Shown: positions 7,014-11,988 of the stretch, one piece after another
Position numbering within the stretch: the first letter of the stretch is position 1
How the letters are laid out: each line of letters starts with the position of its first letter
Assembly (NCBI GenBank): GCA_020425835.1
Contig: JAGQRC010000041.1
Location: 1-11,988, forward strand
Source: Planctomycetota bacterium
GTDB lineage: Bacteria > Planctomycetota > UBA8108 > UBA1146 > JAJFFE01
Reading direction: 5' to 3'
DNA: 11,988 bases
Notes under the pieces: generated by a model
What the model saw: the letters and a program-made list of their open reading frames with translations, nothing else
What the model was told of the DNA's origin: nothing
Database searches by the model: none
Program-made: the position numbers and the translations under genes

Positions 7014-9029
7014 ATGTCCACGTCACCGACCGACAATCCGTCTCGTCGCTCCGAGGCGATCGTCCAGTCGCTGCTGCCCCACATCATCGAGGTGATCCCC
7101 TGCTTCGTGTTCTGGAAGGACCTCGAGAGCGCCTACCTCGGCTGCAACCACGCGTTCGCTCAGTCGGCCGGGTTGGAGTCGCCCGCAGAGATCATCGGCC
7201 TGAACGACTACGACATGCCGTGGACTCGCGAGGAGTCCGATGCGTACCGAGCCGATGATCGGGACGTCATGCAGTCCGGCCAGCCGAAGCTCCACATCAT
7301 CGAGCCGCTCACGACACCGAGTGGTCAGACCATCTGGCTCGATACGAGCAAGGTGCCGCTCGTCGGTCCCGACGGAAAGGTCTTCGGCGTCCTCGGTGTC
7401 TACATCGACATCACCGGACAGAAGCAGGTCGAGGAGGAGCTCCGCACGACCCGCGCGCGGCTCGAGGACGCGGTCGAGGCGATCAACGCGGGGCTCGTCA
7501 TGTACGACCGCGAGGAGCGATTGGTGTTCTGCAACGAGCGCTACCGAGAGCTCTACCCCGAGGCGCGCGAGATCCTCATTCCGGGAGCCCCGTACGAAGG
7601 GATCCTCCAACACTACGTCCAGGCCCGGCCCGAAGTCCTCGGTGAGATGACCGCGGGTGAGTGGGTTCGCGACCGGTTGGATCGGCATCGCCGGGGCAAT
7701 GCCACTTGGGAGCAGAGCCTTCCGGATCAGGTCATACGGATCAGCGATCGACCGACGAGCGATGGCGGGGTGGTCAGCCTTCGAACCGACATCACGGACC
7801 TCAAGCAGATCGAGGCAGAGCTCCGGGAAGCGAAGGAGCGAGCCGAGCTCGCCAGCGCCGCGAAGACCGAGTTCCTCGCCAACATGAGCCACGAGATCCG
7901 GACCCCGATGACCGCGATCCTCGGATATGCGGAGCTCCTGCTCGATCTCGACCCCACACCGCAGCAGGTCGATGCGCTCGAGACGATTCACCGCAACGGC
8001 GAGCACCTCCTGTCGCTGATCAACGACCTCCTCGACCTTTCCAAGATCGAAGCGGGAAAGTTCGCGGTGAGTCGCGAGCCCACCGATGTGCGTCGCATCG
8101 TCACGAGTGTCGTCGAGCTGATGACCGTTCGGGCCCGCCAACGGAAGATCGAGCTCCTCCACACCGTCGCAGAGTCGGTGCCCGCGTGCGTGGCCGTCGA
8201 TGCGACGCGACTCCGCCAGGTTCTGGTCAACCTCGTCGGTAACGCGATCAAGTTCACCAAGGAGGGAACGGTCACCATCGCGGTCGAGACCGCGTTGCGC
8301 GGCGAGGGCCATGTCGAGCTCCGGATTCGAGTCTCGGACACCGGCATCGGGATGCGAGAAGACCAAGTCGAGCGCATCTTCGAGGCGTTCGAGCAGGCGG
8401 ACCTGACCACGACTCGCGAATACGGTGGTACCGGCCTCGGGCTGGCGATCTCGAGCCGCATCGTGCAACTCCTCGGGGGAACCATCACCGTCGCCTCGGT
8501 GGTCGGCCGCGGGAGCACCTTCGAGGTGCGCCTCGTCGTCGAGGTCATCGCCGAGACCGCGGCTCGTGAGGTCGCGTCCCCGACGCCGCCCGTCGCCGCT
8601 CCGACGAACGGCCGGCCGCTCGAGGGCTTGAGAATTCTGTTGGCCGAGGATGGGCGAGACAATCAGCGACTGATCTGTCATCTGCTGCGACGTGCCGGCG
8701 CCGACCCACTCGTCGTCGAGAACGGGCAAGAAGCGATCGACCTCTTCGCCGATCCGAAGCACGAGCGGATCGATCTCGTCCTGATGGACATGCAGATGCC
8801 GATCGTCGACGGCTACACCGCTTCTCGCGAGCTGCGAGCCGCGGGTGTTCGAGTCCCGATCATCGCCCTGACGGCCCACGCGATGTCGAGCGATCGAGAA
8901 CGCTGCCTCCAGGCGGGCTGCAACGACTTCGTCAGCAAGCCGATCGACCGCGAGGCGTTCAACGCGACCTGCCAGAAGCACGGCCGTCCCGGCTCTCCTC
9001 CGCCGACTCAAGCAACGGCGAAGGCGTGA
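7014..9029 (+). CDS. Soluble hybrid sensor histidine kinase (PAS-PAS-HisKA-HATPase-receiver)
   Basis: A 671-residue cytoplasmic hybrid kinase with no membrane segment. PAS domain 1 is at about 20-135 (PCFVFWKDLESAYLGCN, GLNDYDMPW, ending VYIDITGQKQ). PAS domain 2 is at about 148-265 (INAGLVMYDREERLVFCN, ending RTDITDLKQ). A coiled linker leads to HisKA, with phosphoacceptor H293 in FLANMSHEIRTPM. The ATPase boxes are intact: NLVGNAIKFT (406-415), SDTGIGM (441-447), IFEAFEQ (455-461) and GGTGLGLAIS (471-480). After a proline-rich linker comes a receiver at about 538-655 with acidic E545/D546, phosphoacceptor D592 in LMDMQMP, T620 and K642. No histidine phosphotransfer domain follows, so a separate HPt protein is expected. 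The ATG at 7014 has GGGAG seven bases upstream. The signal sensed by the PAS domains is unknown; the blaI-type gene starts 91 bases downstream. Confidence 0.97.
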   Translation: MSTSPTDNPSRRSEAIVQSLLPHIIEVIPCFVFWKDLESAYLGCNHAFAQSAGLESPAEIIGLNDYDMPWTREESDAYRADDRDVMQSGQPKLHIIEPLTTPSGQTIWLDTSKVPLVGPDGKVFGVLGVYIDITGQKQVEEELRTTRARLEDAVEAINAGLVMYDREERLVFCNERYRELYPEAREILIPGAPYEGILQHYVQARPEVLGEMTAGEWVRDRLDRHRRGNATWEQSLPDQVIRISDRPTSDGGVVSLRTDITDLKQIEAELREAKERAELASAAKTEFLANMSHEIRTPMTAILGYAELLLDLDPTPQQVDALETIHRNGEHLLSLINDLLDLSKIEAGKFAVSREPTDVRRIVTSVVELMTVRARQRKIELLHTVAESVPACVAVDATRLRQVLVNLVGNAIKFTKEGTVTIAVETALRGEGHVELRIRVSDTGIGMREDQVERIFEAFEQADLTTTREYGGTGLGLAISSRIVQLLGGTITVASVVGRGSTFEVRLVVEVIAETAAREVASPTPPVAAPTNGRPLEGLRILLAEDGRDNQRLICHLLRRAGADPLVVENGQEAIDLFADPKHERIDLVLMDMQMPIVDGYTASRELRAAGVRVPIIALTAHAMSSDRERCLQAGCNDFVSKPIDREAFNATCQKHGRPGSPPPTQATAKA

Positions 9030-9075
9030 CTTGAGGCAATAGTGAGCCCGTGATCGCGCGACGGTGACCTATCGA

Positions 9076-9105
9076 TTACATTTGTAACCGAGTTTACAAG
9101 TGTCA
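9076..9105 (+). promoter_or_regulatory. Two tandem BlaI/MecI-type operator dyads
   Basis: TTACA-TT-TGTAA (9076-9087) is a perfect dyad, and TTACA-AG-TGTCA (9094-9105) is the same element with one mismatch. Their centres are 18 bases apart. The TACA-nn-TGTA core is the operator bound by BlaI/MecI repressors, and the elements end 15 bases before the start codon of a BlaI-type gene. The seen dyads and the known family operator together suggest autoregulation. The promoter hexamers they would cover are not clear. Confidence 0.78.
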
Positions 9106-9120
9106 TCGAAAGGAGGTCCC

Positions 9121-9498
9121 GTGCCGGACACCCCGAGGATCTCGGAGGCGGAGTGGGACGTGATGCGCGTCGTCTGGGATCACGAGCCGGTCACGGCTCG
9201 CGCGATCGTCGAGGCGCTCGAGCCGCACAAGGAGTGGACCGAAGCGACGGTCAAGACGCTCCTCAATCGGTTGGTGCGCAAGGGTGTGCTCGACTTCGAG
9301 GTCGACGGCAAGCGTTACCTCTACTCCGCGCGTCTCTCCCGTGAGCACTGCGTCCGTGCCGAGAGTCGATCGTTCCTCGAGCGGGTCTTCGGCGGATCGA
9401 CGACACCCTTGCTCGCCCACTTCCTCCGGGAGTCGCAACTCGACACCGACCAGATCCGCGAGCTGGAGGAGCTCCTCAAGGAGAAGGAGGCCGAATGA
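9121..9498 (+). CDS. BlaI/MecI-family transcriptional repressor
   Basis: A 125-residue winged-helix repressor. The family pattern is complete: ISEAEWDVMRVVWDHEPVTA (7-26), the recognition helix region WTEATVKTLLNRLVRKGVL (39-57), the wing FEVDGKRYLYSA (59-70), and a C-terminal dimerisation segment FGGSTTPLLAHFLRE (90-104) with a charged helical tail. Members bind TACA-nn-TGTA dyads and are inactivated when a partner M56 protease signals. GTG at 9121 is taken as the start because AAAGGAGGT lies just before it (spacing only three bases) and residue 1 fits the family; an upstream in-frame GTG at 9100 sits inside the second operator and lacks a ribosome binding site. The stop overlaps the M56 gene start as ATGA, so the two are co-translated. 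The name is not blaI proper: no beta-lactamase gene is present. Confidence 0.95.
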   Translation: MPDTPRISEAEWDVMRVVWDHEPVTARAIVEALEPHKEWTEATVKTLLNRLVRKGVLDFEVDGKRYLYSARLSREHCVRAESRSFLERVFGGSTTPLLAHFLRESQLDTDQIRELEELLKEKEAE

Positions 9499-11777
9499 TG
9501 GCCACGCTCTTCGAGAGACTCGTCTCCACGTCGCTGGAAGTCGCTGGACTGGTGGTGCTGATCGCAACTCTGGTCCGGCTCGGGCGACGCTGGCTCACTC
9601 CGCGCGCCACCTATGCGCTCTGGTGTCTGGTGGTGCTGCGACTCGTCGTCGTCGAGCCGTGGACGCTCCCCGGTGGGTTCTGGTCGTTTCCGAACCGCAC
9701 GTTCCGTGCAACGACGTTCGAGAGGTCCGACGAGCCATCCATGCGTCTCCGGCGAGCGGCCTCGACGTCGACCGCGACCGCGTCGTCGTCACGCCTCCGG
9801 GAGCGGGCGAGTCCATCGGTCGACGAGCCTGCCGACGAACTCGACAGCAACGAAGGAGACACACTCGCCGCCGCGATCCCACGAACGACACCGTGGACGG
9901 AGCCATCGATCGTCGGGACGAGGGTCGTGCCCGATCCCGACCGTTCCGCTCCGCTCCTCACGACCCGATCGGGTTGGGCTTCCCTTCTCGGCTGGACGTG
10001 GCTCGTCGGAGCGGTCGGGCTCCTCCTCCGGGCCGCCATCCAAGATGCGCGGTTTCGGATGCGCGCTCGGCGCGACGGTCGAGCGGATCTCGCGGCGACG
10101 GGGTTGCCCGAACTCCTGGAAGAAGGACGCCGGGCGATGGGCATCCGGCGCCCCGTGTCGCTGGTCGTCACCCCGCTCATCGACACTCCGGGCGCGTCGG
10201 GCGTCCTCCGACCGGTGCTCCTCCTCCCTCCTCGCGTCGAGCAACTCGAGGAAGCGGATCGCCGCAACGTGATCCTGCACGAGCTCGCTCACGTTCGTCG
10301 TCACGACCTGATCGTCAACTGGCTCCTCGTTCTTCTCCGCAGCCTGCACTGGTTCAACCCCTTCGTGCACGTCGCATGGGTCGAGCTCCGCGAGAGTCGT
10401 GAAGTGCTCCGAGACTTCGATGTTCTGTCGGCCCAACCCTCGCTCGACCCCCGACGCTACGCGCGGACCTTTCTCGCGCTCGTCGGTCCTCCCCCACCCC
10501 GAGTACCCTCTCCCGTGATCGGCTTCCTCCACGGTCACGGTGAGATCCGAAGGAGAATCCTGATGATCCGCTCATTCGAAACCGTCCGTTCCCATCGCAT
10601 CGGCGTCTTCGGGCTGGCCGCGCTCGCGGTCTTGTCCTGGACCGCGTTCACTCGCGCCGGTCGGATCCCCGAGACTCCCGGTGCCGCACCCGCCATCGTC
10701 GAGAAGCCGTTGATCCGGGTCGAACGCCGAGCAGACGATCCCGCTTGGGTCGGTGAGCTGCGGACGAGACTTCGCCATCCGGTCGATCTCGAGGCTTCCG
10801 ATCTCCCGATCGCGGAGTTCGCCTCCTGGATCCAGGCAGTGACCGATACCAACGTCGTGCTGATGCCCTACGTCATCGAGCAGGCACCTCTGATCTCGCG
10901 AGTGCGCGCGCACGGAACCCCCCTCGAACACGTCCTCGCGCAAGCCCTTCGCCCCCTCGACCTCGACTACGGTCTCTACGGTCGAGCGATCGTCATCGCG
11001 GAGCGCGGCGATGCTCCGGTGCGTCTGGACCTTCGCTTCTACGATCTCTCGCCGCTGTTGAACCTCGACGACCCCGAGGAGATCGGAGAGCGATCCGGAA
11101 GACTGCTGGATCTCGTCCGCGACGTCGTCGCGGACGAGGCCGACTGGGACCGGGAGGGCGCGCAGCTCTCGTACTGGAAGGGGCTCCTCTGCGTCTCGCA
11201 GACGGACCGCGTGCACGAGCGGGTTCACCAGTTCCTCGAGATGCTGGCCCGCGATGGCGATCAACGGGAGCAGAGACCCGAGGGGTCGAGAGCGGTTCGC
11301 GATGCGCTCCAGAAGACGCTCGATGTCCACTGGGAGAACACGAATCTCGCGGACGCAGTGGAGCTGCTCTCGAGTATTTCCGGCGTCCCCATCGCTCTCG
11401 ATGAGTGCTACTGCGACAACACCATCGATCTCCGTCTTCGCGACGTGACGGTCGCCGAGACTCTCGGTTGGATCCAGACCCTCCTGCGCCTGCGTTCCCG
11501 CATCGCGAACGGAGCGGTCTTCCTCGGCGCCGAGGTCGACACCGAGATCCGCGTCTTCGACGTCCGAGACCTCGTGCGCGAGGAACCGTCCGAGGGCGAG
11601 AACGAGGAGCTCGACCAACTGAGCTACTTGATTCGCGAGGCGGTCCAACCTGCCCGCTGGGATGATGAGCGCGTCGGCATTTCGTTCTACGGCACGCGCA
11701 TGATCGTGGTGCAGTCCGAAGCGGTTCAGGACGAGCTGGCTCAGTTTCTCGCATCCATGCGACGCGCCCTGCGCTGA
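9495..11777 (+). CDS. BlaR1-like M56 membrane metalloprotease with duplicated STN/secretin-type sensor modules
   Basis: A 760-residue membrane protein that probably senses a signal outside the cytoplasm and triggers loss of its partner repressor. Membrane helices are at about 12-28, 41-54, 161-181 and 368-386. Between the last two, in the cytoplasmic loop, lies the M56 zinc site H262-E-L-A-H266, then HWFNPF (285-290) and a REVLRDFDVL segment (302-311) carrying the presumed third ligand. The loop at 55-160 is long, polar and S/R-rich. Classical BlaR1 ends in a penicillin-binding domain; this one does not. Residues about 425-760 instead hold two copies of a unit, each an STN-like fold (about 427-515 and 605-695) followed by a segment with a WD motif (WDREG at 551, WDDER at 722) and a VSQT or VVQS strand. 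ATG at 9495 overlaps the repressor stop and has GGAGG upstream. Confidence 0.93.
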   Translation: MMATLFERLVSTSLEVAGLVVLIATLVRLGRRWLTPRATYALWCLVVLRLVVVEPWTLPGGFWSFPNRTFRATTFERSDEPSMRLRRAASTSTATASSSRLRERASPSVDEPADELDSNEGDTLAAAIPRTTPWTEPSIVGTRVVPDPDRSAPLLTTRSGWASLLGWTWLVGAVGLLLRAAIQDARFRMRARRDGRADLAATGLPELLEEGRRAMGIRRPVSLVVTPLIDTPGASGVLRPVLLLPPRVEQLEEADRRNVILHELAHVRRHDLIVNWLLVLLRSLHWFNPFVHVAWVELRESREVLRDFDVLSAQPSLDPRRYARTFLALVGPPPPRVPSPVIGFLHGHGEIRRRILMIRSFETVRSHRIGVFGLAALAVLSWTAFTRAGRIPETPGAAPAIVEKPLIRVERRADDPAWVGELRTRLRHPVDLEASDLPIAEFASWIQAVTDTNVVLMPYVIEQAPLISRVRAHGTPLEHVLAQALRPLDLDYGLYGRAIVIAERGDAPVRLDLRFYDLSPLLNLDDPEEIGERSGRLLDLVRDVVADEADWDREGAQLSYWKGLLCVSQTDRVHERVHQFLEMLARDGDQREQRPEGSRAVRDALQKTLDVHWENTNLADAVELLSSISGVPIALDECYCDNTIDLRLRDVTVAETLGWIQTLLRLRSRIANGAVFLGAEVDTEIRVFDVRDLVREEPSEGENEELDQLSYLIREAVQPARWDDERVGISFYGTRMIVVQSEAVQDELAQFLASMRRALR

Positions 11778-11840
11778 GCGGGATGTCCCTCTCGTCGATG
11801 GCCCATTGGGTCAAGCGGCCTCGACGTATCCAGGCATACG

Positions 11841-11988
11841 CCTGCGTTTCGACGAGTGTGCTGGGCGCAGGAAGCTCGGGCTCTCGGTCGGAATGAGTCT
11901 TTCAACGGACTGCTAGGAGTCCGTTGAAAAACTGCTTTCGTGCAGAGAGTTCGAGATTCCGAGGCCAGTGCTTCCGACGAAACGCAGG
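11841..11988. repeat. 148-base imperfect palindrome at the right edge
   Basis: The outer arms match perfectly over 11 bases (CCTGCGTTTCG at 11841-11851 with CGAAACGCAGG at 11978-11988). The core is a perfect 12-bp stem (TTTCAACGGACT at 11900-11911 with AGTCCGTTGAAA at 11918-11929) around GCTAGG. In between the arms pair partly, with several G-T pairs on the plus strand and almost no net length difference; the symmetry centre (11914.5) is the same for inner and outer arms. The AGTCCGTTGAAAAAC core resembles terminal repeats I associate with some insertion sequences, but no transposase is visible. No T-run follows the core stem, so a simple terminator is unlikely. The 63 bases before it, after the M56 stop, hold only short dyads such as CGTAT/ATACG at 11825-11840. 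Confidence 0.75.

Noticed and set aside
7023..9011. 662-codon open frame antisense to the histidine kinase
   Set aside because: The plus-strand frame encodes every kinase and receiver motif in order. The antisense frame is an arginine- and aspartate-rich shadow.
9121..11777. Reading the repressor and M56 pair as a beta-lactam resistance system
   Set aside because: No beta-lactamase or penicillin-binding sensor domain is present. Only the switch chemistry is shared with BlaR1-BlaI.
11900..11929. Core stem of the edge palindrome as an ordinary intrinsic terminator
   Set aside because: The stem is followed by A residues, not T, on the plus strand and by no T-run on the minus strand, and it is nested in a much larger symmetric structure.
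11841..11988. Integron attC site
   Set aside because: The CAAC and GTTG motifs lie in the centre and not at the outer ends, the flanking bases do not fit RYYYAAC/GTTRRRY, and there is no cassette or integrase.

Overview
This 12 kb window is GC-rich and looks like a Planctomycetota chromosome. The best evidence is a secreted protein ending in the duplicated dockerin-like calcium-binding tail typical of that phylum. A membrane sensor whose extracytoplasmic part is built from STN/secretin-type modules common in the same group supports this. The assignment is an inference from protein style; no rRNA, tRNA or other marker is present.

Left third, minus strand, read right to left: thiS (2607-2407), thiG (2399-1560), a CPBP-family intramembrane protease (from 1477, possibly 1555, to 608), and a partial regulator with two XRE-type helix-turn-helix domains (519 to beyond base 1). 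thiS and thiG are tightly spaced and make the sulfur carrier and synthase for the thiazole half of thiamine. The protease gene follows thiG at once. The regulator has a short gap of its own with a possible -10 box.

Next, plus strand: a probable two-gene operon of unrecognised single-pass membrane proteins (2814-3479 and 3485-4636). It converges on the secreted dockerin protein (6414-4705, minus) across a strong hairpin at 4640-4667. The dockerin protein carries about four divergent copies of an internal repeat.

A 599-base gap (6415-7013) with no convincing gene separates the dockerin gene from the divergent signalling half. That half holds a soluble PAS-PAS hybrid histidine kinase (7014-9029), a BlaI/MecI-type repressor (9121-9498) and, overlapping it by ATGA, a BlaR1-like M56 membrane metalloprotease (9495-11777). 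Two spaced TTACA-nn-TGTnA dyads just before the repressor start are probably its operators. The M56 protein has no penicillin-binding sensor. After its last membrane helix it carries two copies of an STN plus WD-containing module with a CxC pair. This makes the pair a BlaR-BlaI-style proteolytic switch with a different, unknown input, and it is the most interesting system here.

The right edge (11841-11988) is a 148-base imperfect palindrome centred on a perfect 12-bp stem. It ends exactly where the window ends and looks like a repeat or mobile-element-associated structure.
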